A DNA stretch of 46,239 nucleotides from Candidatus Eiseniibacteriota bacterium (GCA_025351485.1 JANXVU010000100.1:1-46239), one strand, 5' to 3'; positions 7,800 through 18,102 are shown, counted from the stretch's first letter. Notes: generated by a model not told the origin, from the sequence alone. Made by a program: numbers and translations.

Positions 7800-9058
7800 A
7801 CGGACCGGCCTCGGCGTGGTCCGCGCTCGGCGGGCTGCTCCAGCCCGCGCTGGAGCTGGCCTCCCGATGGCCCGGCGATCCGGAGCGGCGCGCGCGCGCC
7901 GGACTGGTTTCCGGCGAGCCCGGTGGGGCGATGTGGCTGCACGCTTCCTCGGTCGGGGAACTGGGGGCGGTTCCGCCCTTCCTCGGGGCCGTGAATGCGG
8001 CCGGCCTGGATGACCGGGCGCGCGTCACCTGTCACACCCGCACCGGCCTTGCGCATGCGAGGGGGCGGCTCCATCTGCGCGCCGACCTGGCGCCCTTCGA
8101 CGCGCGATTCGCCCTGCGCCGCCGCCTCGGACGGACCCGTCCATCGGCGCTGATCCTTTTCGAGACGGAGCTGTGGCCCTGCATGGTGACGGAGGCCGCT
8201 TCCACGGGCCTGCCGGTTTCATGGGTGAATGCCCGCGTGTCCGCCGAGAGGTTCCCGGGCTATCGCCGCTGGAAAAGCGTGCTTGCCCCCGCGCTGCGGC
8301 GGGTTTCCGCCGTGGCCGCGCAGACCGGCGACGATGCCATGCGATTCTGCGAGCTGGGCGCGCCGCCCAACCGGGTGGCGGTATGCGGGAACCTCAAGCA
8401 CGACCGCGCCGAGCCCGAGCCGCTTTCCCGCTCGCAGGCGGGCCTGGCAGCGGACGGTCCGGTGGTGGTCTTCGGAAGCCTCCGCGAGGGCGAGGAGGCG
8501 CCGGTGCTGGAGGCGCTCCGACGTATCCGGGAGTCCCGGCCCGAGTGGATCGCGGTGCTGGCCCCGCGCCATCCGGAGGAAAACGAGATCGTGGCCCGTG
8601 CGCTCGATGCGCGCGGGATCCCGTTTGAGCGCCGCAGCCGACCCGGGGGCGTCTCGCGGACGCTGTTACTGGACACGCTCGGCGAACTCGCGGGATTCTA
8701 CACCCTGGCGGATGTGGCCTTCGTGGGCGGAAGCCTCCTGGATTTCGGCGGGCACGACGTGATGGAGCCGGCCCGCGCCGGCGCTCCGGTGCTCTTCGGC
8801 CCCTACACTTCGCACTGCCGGTCCGAATCGGAAGAGCTGGTTCGCGCCGGCGCGGCCCACGTGGCCCGCGGAGCGGATGAGCTCGCGGATGCGATGGCGC
8901 GGTGGGGCGCCGTGGAGCCGGAACGGTCCCGGGCGGCGCGCGCCGCGCGGGAGGTGGCGCGCGCTTCGCGCGGAGCGGCCGGCAGGGCGGTCGCCTGGCT
9001 GTCGCGGTGGGGCGGGCTCTTGCCCGCGCGGGGGAGCGGAGGAAATCTTGGAGGCTGA
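7796..9058 (+). CDS. waaA: 3-deoxy-D-manno-octulosonic acid transferase (KdtA/WaaA)
   Basis: WaaA transfers Kdo from CMP-Kdo to the lipid A precursor. The 420-residue GT30-type protein shows the N-terminal motif WLHASSVGE (about residues 46-54), whose Glu is the family's catalytic residue. It also has FETELWP, SWVNARVSAERFPGY, a CGNLKHD segment, and the C-terminal VGGSLLDFGGHDVMEPA nucleotide-binding region. The start is GTG 7796 in a GTGA overlap with the previous stop, preceded by GGAGAGG. The usual N-terminal membrane helix is short or absent: the first 25 residues are only mildly hydrophobic. That is a small departure from the E. coli enzyme, although peripheral attachment is still likely. 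It overlaps lpxK by 11 nt. Confidence 0.93.
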   Translation: MNGPASAWSALGGLLQPALELASRWPGDPERRARAGLVSGEPGGAMWLHASSVGELGAVPPFLGAVNAAGLDDRARVTCHTRTGLAHARGRLHLRADLAPFDARFALRRRLGRTRPSALILFETELWPCMVTEAASTGLPVSWVNARVSAERFPGYRRWKSVLAPALRRVSAVAAQTGDDAMRFCELGAPPNRVAVCGNLKHDRAEPEPLSRSQAGLAADGPVVVFGSLREGEEAPVLEALRRIRESRPEWIAVLAPRHPEENEIVARALDARGIPFERRSRPGGVSRTLLLDTLGELAGFYTLADVAFVGGSLLDFGGHDVMEPARAGAPVLFGPYTSHCRSESEELVRAGAAHVARGADELADAMARWGAVEPERSRAARAAREVARASRGAAGRAVAWLSRWGGLLPARGSGGNLGG

Positions 9059-10088
9059 CGACTTTCCGCGGATCGCGATCCCCTTTGGCTGCATCGCCGC
9101 GTGGGGCGCGGCCTGGAGGCGGCGCACCCGGGCTGGACGCGGCACGCGCGTCGCGCTGCCGGTCATCTCGGTGGGCAACCTCACCGTGGGAGGCACCGGC
9201 AAGACCCCCGTGGTGCGCGCCGTGGCGCGCTGGCTGGAGGAGGCCGGGGCGCGTCCGGCCATCCTGTCGCGCGGGTACGCGCGGCCTATGCCCCAGCCGG
9301 GAGTCACGCGAATCTCGCACCGCGGCCGCATCGACGTGCTCCGCTGGGAGATGGCCGGCGACGAACCCTGGATGCTGGCTCGAACGCTCCGGAAGAGCTC
9401 GGTCTACGTCAGCGCCGACCGCGTCCCAGCCGCCTTCGCCGCCGAAGCGGACGGCGCGGGCATCCTGGTCCTGGACGACGGGTTCCAGCACCTGGGGCTG
9501 CGGCGAGACCTGGACATCGTGTGCCTGCGCGGGGACGAAGCCGGTCTGCGGGTCCTGCCGGCCGGGCCGCTTCGCGAAAGCGCCTCCGCGTTGAAGGACG
9601 CGGGCGCGGCGGTGTGGATCCGGGCCCCGCTGGCCCCGGACGAAGGGGACGATCCGGCGAAGGAGGCCTCCCGGTTGCGTGGCCGGCTGGCCCCCGGGGC
9701 CATCTGGGCGGTGGCCGGACTCGAACCCGAGCGGATCACCCTGCCGGACGGAACCGACGCAGCCCCCGGCCAACTGAAAGGCAGGGCAGTCGGAGTTTTG
9801 TGCGGGATTGCGCGGCCGCTCCGGTTTGCGGCCACGCTGCAGGGTCTGGGCGCCCGCATCGAGGCGTTTCATACCCGCGGCGATCACCACGTGTTCACGC
9901 CACGCGAGCTGGAAATGCTGCGCGAGGACCTGCTGTGGGTGACCACCGAGAAGGACGCCGCCAGGCTGCCGGCCTCCTATCCCGTGGCGGTGGTGCGCTC
10001 GCGGCTGCTGTTTTCCGAAGGCGAGGATGAGCTGAAACGCAAGGTGCTCGATCTGGCGGCCGACGTGCCGGCCGCGGAGGAACCCTAG
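9048..10088 (+). CDS. lpxK: Tetraacyldisaccharide 4'-kinase LpxK
   Basis: LpxK phosphorylates the 4' position of the lipid A disaccharide using ATP at the inner membrane. The 346-residue product has the LpxK-specific Walker A sequence SVGNLTVGGTGKTP near residue 42, the ILSRGYARP segment, and the LVLDDGFQHLGLRRDLDIV block that contains the catalytic Asp and the conserved DDGFQH motif. The start is taken as TTG 9048, four bases after a GGAGGA site (9038-9043) and inside the end of waaA. An earlier in-frame GTG at 8877 would add 57 arginine-rich residues that read as an out-of-frame copy of waaA, so it was rejected. The gene ends 1 nt before nadB. Confidence 0.92.
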   Translation: MEADDFPRIAIPFGCIAAWGAAWRRRTRAGRGTRVALPVISVGNLTVGGTGKTPVVRAVARWLEEAGARPAILSRGYARPMPQPGVTRISHRGRIDVLRWEMAGDEPWMLARTLRKSSVYVSADRVPAAFAAEADGAGILVLDDGFQHLGLRRDLDIVCLRGDEAGLRVLPAGPLRESASALKDAGAAVWIRAPLAPDEGDDPAKEASRLRGRLAPGAIWAVAGLEPERITLPDGTDAAPGQLKGRAVGVLCGIARPLRFAATLQGLGARIEAFHTRGDHHVFTPRELEMLREDLLWVTTEKDAARLPASYPVAVVRSRLLFSEGEDELKRKVLDLAADVPAAEEP

Positions 10089-10089
10089 A

Positions 10090-11712
<1,623 letters not shown>

Positions 11713-11742
11713 TGGTTCCCGGAACCGTGGAGGACCGAGGAG

Positions 11743-12135
11743 TTGGAAAGCAAGGCTGAGTTCTACGAAGTGGTCGAGGGCATCGCCGAGCGCGATCCGC
11801 GCTACAAGCCGGAGGCGTACAGCTTCCTGATGCTGGCCCTGAACCACACCGTGGCGCTGCTCGACTCCCCCCGCCACGTGAGCGGACAGGAGTTGCTGGT
11901 GGGGATCCGCGACTACGCCATCGACCAGTTCGGCCCGATGGCCAAGACCGTGTTCCACCACTGGGGGGTGAACGAGACCCGGGACTTCGGGCACATCGTG
12001 TTCAACCTGGTGCAGAGTGGCCTGCTGGGAAAGACCGACAGCGACCGGATCGAGGACTTCACGAACGGGTTCGACTTCGAGACCGCGTTCGTGACCGAAT
12101 ATCCGTGGGGCGTCCAGCCCGAAGGCAAGGAGTGA
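11743..12135 (+). CDS. Minf_1886-family conserved hypothetical protein
   Basis: This is a 130-residue soluble, acidic protein with no signal or membrane segment. Motif-like stretches are RYKPEAYSFLMLAL (about residues 20-33), RHVSGQELLVGIRDYAIDQFG, and a well-conserved-looking VFHHWGVNETRDFGHIVFNLV (about 69-89). By recall it resembles the Minf_1886 family first described from Planctomycetes and Verrucomicrobia. The function is unknown and I do not assign one. The start is TTG 11743 with GGAGG (11729-11733) 9 nt upstream. It lies 30 nt after nadB and 4 nt before msbA, so it is co-transcribed with lipid A genes. The His-His-Trp and Asp-Phe-Gly-His residues could form a binding site, but this is speculation. 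Confidence 0.7.
   Translation: MESKAEFYEVVEGIAERDPRYKPEAYSFLMLALNHTVALLDSPRHVSGQELLVGIRDYAIDQFGPMAKTVFHHWGVNETRDFGHIVFNLVQSGLLGKTDSDRIEDFTNGFDFETAFVTEYPWGVQPEGKE
12127..12132 (+). promoter_or_regulatory. Shine-Dalgarno site that decides the msbA start (CTG 12140)
   Basis: AAGGAG lies inside the end of the Minf_1886-like gene and is followed after exactly 7 nt by CTG at 12140. No comparable site precedes the first ATG/GTG/TTG of the msbA frame (GTG 12206). The spacing and strength argue that msbA begins at the CTG. Confidence 0.6.
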
Positions 12136-12139
12136 TCCC

Positions 12140-14029
12140 CTGGATACCCTGACCCGTTCCGCGGAAACATCGTCCGGCCGGGCGTTCCTGCGCCTGTTCC
12201 GGTACGTGCGTCCCTACAGCCCGGAGATGGCGCTGGCCTTCGTGTTCATGGCCCTGTACTCGGCCGCCAGCGGGCTGTGCATCCTGATGTTCAATCCGTT
12301 CATGCGCCTGGTGCTCTCCACCGGCGCCGGCGCGGCCCCGGCCCCGGTCCACCTGGACTGGGCCCGCCCGGGAAGCGTGATTCCGGCGCTGCGGGTGTGG
12401 CTCGAGCGGCAGCTCCTGGACTGCCCGCCCGTGGACGCCATCAACCGCGTGTGCCTGATCCTGCTGGCCAGCTTCGCGCTGAAGAACCTGTTCAACTATG
12501 TCCAGAACGTCTTGGTGCAATCGGTGGAACAGCGGGTCATCCGGGACCTGCGCAACGTGCTCTACCGCCATCTGCAGGGGCTGTCGATCTCGTTCTTTCA
12601 CGGCCGGCGCACCGGCGCGCTGATCTCGCGGATCATGAACGACGTGACCCTGGTGCGCGGCACCATCACCGCGGCCTTCTCCAGCCTGGTGAAGGACTCG
12701 CTCATGCTGCTGGTGAGCATGTCCATCGTGCTCTCTCTCTCGTGGCGCCTGGCGCTGATCTCCTTCCTGGTGCTGCCGCCGGCCGGCTGGCTCATCGTCA
12801 CCCTGGGGAGGCGGCTGCGCGCGCACAGCGACGTCTCGCAGGAGCGCATGGGGGAGATGACCACGGTCCTCCAGGAGACCCTCTCGGGGATCCGGGTGGT
12901 CAAGGCCTTCGGGATGGAAAAATTCGAGACGGACCGTTTCGAAGAGGCCAACCGCCGCCACACCCGAGCCCTGCTGAGGGTTCGGCGCCTGGGGGCGCTG
13001 GCGACCCCGCTGGCCGAGATCCTCACCACCGGCGTGGCGGTGCTGGTGCTGTGGATCGGGGCCCGCGAATTCGAAGGCACGCACCGCATGGCCAGCAGCG
13101 ACTTCGTGGTGTTCTTCCTGGCGATGCTCTCGATGATGAATCCCATCAAGAACCTGAGCAACCTGAACACCTCGGTCCAGGAGGGCATCCTGGGGGCGAT
13201 GCGGGTGTTCCGGCTGTTGGACACCGAGGAGCGCCTCCCCGTGCGCGAGGACGCGATCGGGATCTCGCACCTGGGTTCGGGCGTGAGCGTGGAGGACCTG
13301 AGCTTCCGCTACGGGCAGGGCCCCCGGGTGCTCCAGGGGGTTTCCTTCCAGGTGCGGCCCGGGCAGGTGGTGGCGGTGGTGGGCCCTTCCGGGGCGGGCA
13401 AGTCCACGCTGGCCGACCTGCTGGTGCGTTTCTACGACCCCGAGGAAGGCCGCGTGCGGATGGACGGCCACGACCTGCGCGATCTCAAGCCGGTCTCCTT
13501 GCGCGGCCTGACCGGCGTGGTGCCGCAGGAAACGATCCTGTTCAACGACACCGTGCGCAGCAACATCGCCTACGGCCTGCCCGACGTGCCCATGGAGCGC
13601 ATCGAGGCGGCCGCGCGGGCGGCCAACGCGCACGACTTCATCCGCGCCCTTCCCTCGGGCTACGACTCGCTGATCGGCGAGCGCGGGGTGAAGCTTTCGG
13701 GCGGGCAGCGGCAGCGGCTGGCGATCGCGCGCGCGCTGCTCAAGAACCCACCTTTCCTGATCCTGGACGAGGCGACCAGTTCCCTGGACACGGAGTCCGA
13801 GCGGCTGGTGCAGGAGGCCCTGGAGCGGCTCATGGCCCACCGCACCGTGGTGGTGATCGCGCACCGGCTCTCCACCATCCAGCGCTCGGACCACATCCTG
13901 GTCCTGGACCAGGGCCGGGTGGTGGAGCAGGGCACTCACCAGGAACTGCTGGCCATGGGCGGGCTGTACCGCCGCCTCTACGAGGTGCAGTTCCGGACGC
14001 CGCCCGCGCTCCGGCGCGTGAGCCCGTGA
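12140..14029 (+). CDS. msbA: MsbA-like lipid A flippase, ABC transporter (fused permease-ATPase)
   Basis: This 629-residue half-transporter flips core-lipid A across the inner membrane and works as a homodimer. The N-terminal ABC_membrane domain has six helices (about residues 30-340). The nucleotide-binding domain follows, with Walker A GPSGAGKS at 415-422, Q-loop VPQETILF, signature LSGGQRQR, Walker B FLILDEATSSLD and H-loop AHRLST. The start is probably CTG 12140, which adds 22 residues (including the FLRLFRYVRPY elbow helix expected before the first membrane span) compared with GTG 12206. The position after waaA/lpxK and before heptosyltransferases supports lipid A-core as substrate. A general lipid or drug exporter is the alternative. 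The stop overlaps the next gene by 4 nt. Confidence 0.9.
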   Translation: MDTLTRSAETSSGRAFLRLFRYVRPYSPEMALAFVFMALYSAASGLCILMFNPFMRLVLSTGAGAAPAPVHLDWARPGSVIPALRVWLERQLLDCPPVDAINRVCLILLASFALKNLFNYVQNVLVQSVEQRVIRDLRNVLYRHLQGLSISFFHGRRTGALISRIMNDVTLVRGTITAAFSSLVKDSLMLLVSMSIVLSLSWRLALISFLVLPPAGWLIVTLGRRLRAHSDVSQERMGEMTTVLQETLSGIRVVKAFGMEKFETDRFEEANRRHTRALLRVRRLGALATPLAEILTTGVAVLVLWIGAREFEGTHRMASSDFVVFFLAMLSMMNPIKNLSNLNTSVQEGILGAMRVFRLLDTEERLPVREDAIGISHLGSGVSVEDLSFRYGQGPRVLQGVSFQVRPGQVVAVVGPSGAGKSTLADLLVRFYDPEEGRVRMDGHDLRDLKPVSLRGLTGVVPQETILFNDTVRSNIAYGLPDVPMERIEAAARAANAHDFIRALPSGYDSLIGERGVKLSGGQRQRLAIARALLKNPPFLILDEATSSLDTESERLVQEALERLMAHRTVVVIAHRLSTIQRSDHILVLDQGRVVEQGTHQELLAMGGLYRRLYEVQFRTPPALRRVSP

Positions 14030-15054
14030 CCGGAAGTCCGCGCCTGCTGCTGGTGCGCCTCTCCTCCCTCGGGGACGTGGTGATGGCGACCTCGGTCCCG
14101 GCGAGCATCCGCCGCGCGCTGCCCGGCGCGCACCTGTCGTTCCTCACCCGCAGCCGCTACCGGGATTTGCTCACCTATCATCCCGCCGTGGACCGGCTGA
14201 TCGAAGCCCCCGACGAGCTGAACTCCCTGGACGCGTGGTTCCGGCTCGGGCTGGGCCTGCGCGAGGGCCGCTTTGACGCTGTGGTGGATCTTCAATACAA
14301 TTGGCGCACGCTGGCCCTGGAGGCGGCCCTGGCCCCGGTGGAGGTGCGCCGGTGGGACCGCTCCAATCTGGCCCGCCGCCGGAAGATCCAGGACCACTCG
14401 GCCCCGGCGGTCCCGCACATGGTGGAACGGTTTCACCGCGCCGCCGAGCCGTGGACCCGGGGGGAGATCCAACCCCCTGTGGTTGGCGAGGATCCCGGAG
14501 CGGAGGAAAAGGCCCGGAATTTTCTTCAATGCCGGGGCGAGCCGGGCACATCGTGGCTCGGGGTGGTTCCGGTGGCCCACTGGGCCACCAAGCGGTGGGC
14601 CCCGGAGAAGTTCGCCCGCCTGTGCGAGGCGTGGACCGGGGCGGGGGACGGCCGACGGGCATTGGCGTTCTTCGGACCCCGGGACCAAGCGGTCCGAAAA
14701 AGTTTCACTGCGGCCGGAGGCGGCGGTCCGCGCACGCACGTCGCCGAGGGTCCGCTTTCCATGGCGGCGGCGCTCCTTCGCCGCATGACCGCGGTGGTGG
14801 CCGGCGACACCGGCCTGATGCACCTTTCCGCGGCGGTGGGCACGCCCACGCTGGGACTCTACGGGCCCACGTCGCCCGATTTCGGGGTGGCGCCCTACGG
14901 TCCGGGGCACCTGGCCCTGGGGCTCGAGCTGGACTGCCGGCCGTGCTCGCTGCACGGCGGAGACGAGTGCCCGCTGGGGCACCACCGATGCATGCATGAT
15001 CTTCAGCCCGAGCGCGTCCTGGCCGGGCTTCAAACGATTCTTCACGCGCCCTGA
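14026..15054 (+). CDS. Glycosyltransferase family 9 (heptosyltransferase-like)
   Basis: The 342-residue protein begins MTGSPRLLLVRLSSLGDVVM at GTG 14026, whose GTGA overlaps the msbA stop. The SSLGDVV motif is the GT9 hallmark near the N-terminus. The C-terminal half carries VVAGDTGLMHLSAAVGTPTLGLYGPTS, the ADP-heptose-binding region, and ends with the DCRPCSLHG...CPLGHHRCM cysteine pattern seen in WaaF/WaaC relatives. It should add an L-glycero-D-manno-heptose to the LPS inner core at the cytosolic membrane face. Which heptose position it serves cannot be told from sequence. The long open frame that continues upstream into msbA is a shadow and not a fusion. Confidence 0.87.
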   Translation: MTGSPRLLLVRLSSLGDVVMATSVPASIRRALPGAHLSFLTRSRYRDLLTYHPAVDRLIEAPDELNSLDAWFRLGLGLREGRFDAVVDLQYNWRTLALEAALAPVEVRRWDRSNLARRRKIQDHSAPAVPHMVERFHRAAEPWTRGEIQPPVVGEDPGAEEKARNFLQCRGEPGTSWLGVVPVAHWATKRWAPEKFARLCEAWTGAGDGRRALAFFGPRDQAVRKSFTAAGGGGPRTHVAEGPLSMAAALLRRMTAVVAGDTGLMHLSAAVGTPTLGLYGPTSPDFGVAPYGPGHLALGLELDCRPCSLHGGDECPLGHHRCMHDLQPERVLAGLQTILHAP

Positions 15055-15086
15055 GCGCGCACGACCCATCCAACGGAAGGAAGGAC

Positions 15087-16538
15087 ATGTCCGGTACCGA
15101 TAAGTTCGTAGAGGACCTCACCGACAAGAGCGACGATTTTTCGCGCTGGTACGGCGAGGTGATCCAGAAGGCCCAGTTGGCCGACTACGCCCCGGTGCGC
15201 GGGTGCATGGTGATCCGCCCGTACGGGTTCGCCATCTGGGAGCTGATGCAGGCGGCGCTGGACAAGCGCATCAAGGACACCGGCCACCAGAACGCCTACT
15301 TCCCGCTCCTGATCCCGGAGAACTTCCTGGCCAAGGAAGCCGAGCACGTCGAGGGCTTCGCGCCGCAGGTGGCGTGGGTCACCCACGGCGGCAACGAGAA
15401 GCTCGAGGAGCGCCTGGCCATCCGCCCGACCTCGGAAGCCATCATCTGCCACATGTACTCCAAGTGGATCGACTCCCACCGCGACCTGCCGGTGCTCATC
15501 AACCAGTGGGCCAACGTCATGCGTTGGGAAAAAGTGACCCGGCTGTTCCTGCGCACCGCGGAGTTCCTGTGGCAGGAGGGGCACACCGCCCACGCGACCG
15601 AGGCCGAGTCCGAGGAAGAGACGCTGAAGATGCTCGAGGTGTACCGGGACTTCATCGAGACCGAGATGGCCATTCCGGTCATCAAGGGCCGCAAATCGGA
15701 GCAGGAAAAGTTCGCCGGCGCGCTGCGCACCTACTCGGTCGAGGCGTTGATGTCGGACGGCAAGGGCCTGCAGGCGGGCACGTCCCACAATCTGGGCCAG
15801 CACTTCGCCAAGGTGTTCGACATCACCTTCCAGGACGTGGACGGCGAGCGCCGGCACGTGTGGCAGACTTCGTGGGGCGTTTCCACCCGCCTCATGGGCG
15901 CGCTGATCATGGTGCACGGGGACGATTCGGGCCTGAAGATCCCGCCGCGCATCGCGCCGATCCAGGCCGTGGTCATTCCGATCTACCGCAAGGAGACCGA
16001 GCGCGCGGAGGTGCTGGAGGCCTCGCACCAGGCCGCCAGCCTGCTCAAGGCCGGCGGCGTGCGCGTGTACGTGGACGATCGAGACCAGTACACGCCGGGC
16101 TGGAAGTACAACGAGTACGAGCTGCGCGGGGTGCCGCTGCGGCTGGAGGTCGGGCCGCGCGACGTGGCCGCCCGGCAGGTCATGTCGGTGCGTCGGGACA
16201 ACCGCGCCAAGGAGGCCATCGCCTGGGACTTCCTGGCGGAAAGGGTCCCGATGGTGCTGGAAGAAGTGCAGAAGGCGCTGTTCCAGAAGGCGCTGGAGTT
16301 CCGGGAGTCCTCGACCCGTTCGGCGGCGACGCTGGACGAGCTGGACGTGGTGGTGAGCGAGCACCGTGGGTTCGTGCGCGCCTACTGGTGCGGCCGCAAC
16401 TCGTGCGAGGACCAGGTGAAGGCGCGCTGCGCCGCCACGATACGGTGCCTGCCGCTGGACGACCACAGCGAGCCGGGCAAGTGCGTGGTGTGCGGCGCGG
16501 ACGCCCCGCATCGGGTGCTCTTCGCCAAGTCGTACTGA
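15087..16538 (+). CDS. proS: Prolyl-tRNA synthetase, archaeal/eukaryote-type (ProS type 3)
   Basis: The 483-residue class II synthetase charges tRNA-Pro. It lacks the large editing insertion of the common bacterial form. Motif features include RGCMVIRPYGFAIWE near residue 38, LAIRPTSEAIICHMYSKW near 110, RWEKVTRLFLRTAEFLWQEGHTAH near 148, and the SWGVSTRLMGALIMVHGDDSGLKIPP motif 3 region near 255. The C-terminus has the zinc-domain cysteines (C...C in YWCGRNSCED, then KCVVCGADA) and ends KSY, as in the archaeal/eukaryotic type. A good GGAAGGAAGG site precedes ATG 15087. It is embedded between two heptosyltransferase genes. No editing domain is visible, so Ala-tRNA-Pro clearance would need a separate protein. 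Confidence 0.94.
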   Translation: MSGTDKFVEDLTDKSDDFSRWYGEVIQKAQLADYAPVRGCMVIRPYGFAIWELMQAALDKRIKDTGHQNAYFPLLIPENFLAKEAEHVEGFAPQVAWVTHGGNEKLEERLAIRPTSEAIICHMYSKWIDSHRDLPVLINQWANVMRWEKVTRLFLRTAEFLWQEGHTAHATEAESEEETLKMLEVYRDFIETEMAIPVIKGRKSEQEKFAGALRTYSVEALMSDGKGLQAGTSHNLGQHFAKVFDITFQDVDGERRHVWQTSWGVSTRLMGALIMVHGDDSGLKIPPRIAPIQAVVIPIYRKETERAEVLEASHQAASLLKAGGVRVYVDDRDQYTPGWKYNEYELRGVPLRLEVGPRDVAARQVMSVRRDNRAKEAIAWDFLAERVPMVLEEVQKALFQKALEFRESSTRSAATLDELDVVVSEHRGFVRAYWCGRNSCEDQVKARCAATIRCLPLDDHSEPGKCVVCGADAPHRVLFAKSY

Positions 16539-16563
16539 TCCCGCGGGCCACTCCGGGCGAGCC

Positions 16564-17544
16564 GTGAAGCCCCTCGATCCCCGCCGGGTCCTGCTGCGTC
16601 TTCCAAACTGGATCGGTGACGCCGCCATGTCCACGGCGGTGGTGCGCGCGTTCCTCGAGCAGCGTCCCGGGGTGGAGCTGGAAGTGGTCGGTCGGGGGGG
16701 AACGCCTGATCTGATCCGGGGACTCCTCCCCGATTCCGCATGCCACCTGCTCACGGCCGGGTCCCGCCGGGGTTTGCGGGGCCGGTTCGACCTGGGCGTG
16801 CTCCTGCCGGACTCCTTTTCCTCCGCCTGGTATTTCACACGGATGGGTCTTCCCAGCCTGGGACGGCGCGGGGACGCTCGGACCTTCCTGCTTCGATACC
16901 CGCGGCCCGCGCGCCGCCGTCCCGCCGAGCGCCACATGGTGGAGGAGTGGGACGACCTCCTGGAGCCGCTCGGGGTGCGGCCGTCCCTGGCCGGGTGCCG
17001 ACTGGCTCTTTCCGGCGAAGAGCTCGAAGCCGGCGCGAAGATGCTGCGAGGCCTCGCGGGTGGGGCGCGGCCGGTGGTGCTGTGCCCGGGGGCCGCGTTC
17101 GGAAACGCCAAGAGATGGCCGGTGGAGTCCTATGCCGCGCTCGCTCGGGAGCTTTCTGCCCGGGGGATCGCGTGCGTGGCATCGGGCGGGCCGGGGGAGG
17201 AAGCCCTGGTCGCACAGGTGGCCGAGGCCGCCCGCACCAGGCCGCTCCTGGGTCTTCCGGTGCGTGCGTGGGCCTCGTCCATGGCGCACGCGCGGCTGGT
17301 GGTGGCCAATGATTCCGGCGCCGCGCACGTCGCGGCCGCGGCCGGAGTGCCGGTGCTGGCCGTGTTCGGCTCCACCGATCCGGTGTGGTCCCGGCCGCGG
17401 GGAAGCGCGAACCGGGTGGTGTGCCTGGGGCTGGATTGCGCGCCGTGCTTCCGGCGCGAGTGCCCCTTGGGCCACCTGAATTGTCTTCGGCACATCCGGG
17501 TGCCGGCCGTGATGGAGTCGGTGCTCGAAATGCTCGAATCCTGA
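16564..17544 (+). CDS. waaF: ADP-heptose--LPS heptosyltransferase, WaaF-like (GT9)
   Basis: This 326-residue GT9 enzyme starts at GTG 16564 and opens RVLLRLPNWIGDAAMSTAVV, the WaaF-style 'PNWIGD' signature. Later blocks are VLCPGAAFGNAKRWPVESYA, the substrate-binding PGAAxGxAKRWP stretch highly typical of heptosyltransferase II, and LVVANDSGAAHVAAAAGVPVLAVFGSTDP. The cysteine pattern DCAPCFRRECPLGHLNC lies near the C-terminus. It should add the second heptose to the inner core. It is followed after 9 nt by gmhB, which supplies the ADP-heptose precursor, so context and motifs agree. The ribosome site is weak (GGGCGAG). Confidence 0.9.
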   Translation: MKPLDPRRVLLRLPNWIGDAAMSTAVVRAFLEQRPGVELEVVGRGGTPDLIRGLLPDSACHLLTAGSRRGLRGRFDLGVLLPDSFSSAWYFTRMGLPSLGRRGDARTFLLRYPRPARRRPAERHMVEEWDDLLEPLGVRPSLAGCRLALSGEELEAGAKMLRGLAGGARPVVLCPGAAFGNAKRWPVESYAALARELSARGIACVASGGPGEEALVAQVAEAARTRPLLGLPVRAWASSMAHARLVVANDSGAAHVAAAAGVPVLAVFGSTDPVWSRPRGSANRVVCLGLDCAPCFRRECPLGHLNCLRHIRVPAVMESVLEMLES

Positions 17545-17553
17545 GGAGGCGGA

Positions 17554-18102
17554 ATGAATCGTGGGGTGCTCATCGACCGGGACGGAACCCTGATCACCGA
17601 GGAGAACTATCTCTCGGATCCGGAGCACGTCAAGTTCACCGCGGGCGCAGTGGAGGCGGTCAAGGCCCTGAATGACGCCGGCCGCAGGGTGGTGGTGGTT
17701 TCCAACCAGGCCGGAATCGCGCGGGGACTCTTCGGGGAGGACACGGTGCGCGAGATCCACTGCCGGATCGACCTGCTGCTGAAACTCGAGGACGCCCGCA
17801 TCGACCGCTACTATCTCTGCCCCCATCACCCCGACTTCGGCGGCCCGTGCCGCTGCCGCAAGCCCGAGCCCGGAATGGTGCTGGACGCCATCCGCGACTT
17901 CGACCTGAATCCCCAGGCCTCCTGGATCATCGGGGACCGCGTGGGGGACGTGGAGGCGGGCCTGCGCGCCGGGGTGCCGGGCATCCTGGTCCGCACCGGC
18001 TACGGCCGCAAAGAGGAAGAGCTGCTGGCGCGCCCCGGTCAGGCGCACCCGCAGCTCGTCTCCGACAATCTGGCCGCGGCCGTGGAGTGGATCCTGGGAT
18101 AG
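17554..18102 (+). CDS. gmhB: D-glycero-beta-D-manno-heptose-1,7-bisphosphate 7-phosphatase GmhB
   Basis: The 182-residue HAD phosphatase removes the 7-phosphate in ADP-heptose synthesis. The nucleophile and acid/base are D8 and D10 in LIDRDGT. Motif II is VVSNQAGIARG, the zinc-binding loop is CPHHPDFGGPCRCRKP (about residues 89-104), and motif IV is IIGDRVGDVEAG. All are intact, and the size is that of single-domain GmhB. It follows the WaaF-like gene by 9 nt with a GAGGCGG site and ends the plus-strand envelope operon. Only 3 nt separate its stop from the stop of the convergent aminopeptidase gene, and no terminator is visible there. A histidinol-phosphatase-like activity is the usual misannotation; the zinc loop and context favour GmhB. 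Confidence 0.93.
   Translation: MNRGVLIDRDGTLITEENYLSDPEHVKFTAGAVEAVKALNDAGRRVVVVSNQAGIARGLFGEDTVREIHCRIDLLLKLEDARIDRYYLCPHHPDFGGPCRCRKPEPGMVLDAIRDFDLNPQASWIIGDRVGDVEAGLRAGVPGILVRTGYGRKEEELLARPGQAHPQLVSDNLAAAVEWILG

Noticed and set aside
12277-15054. A 925-codon open frame that looks like an extra domain fused to the GT9 enzyme
   Set aside because: Residues before 14026 are an Arg/Pro/Gly-rich shadow of msbA. The conserved GT9 N-terminus begins at GTG 14026.
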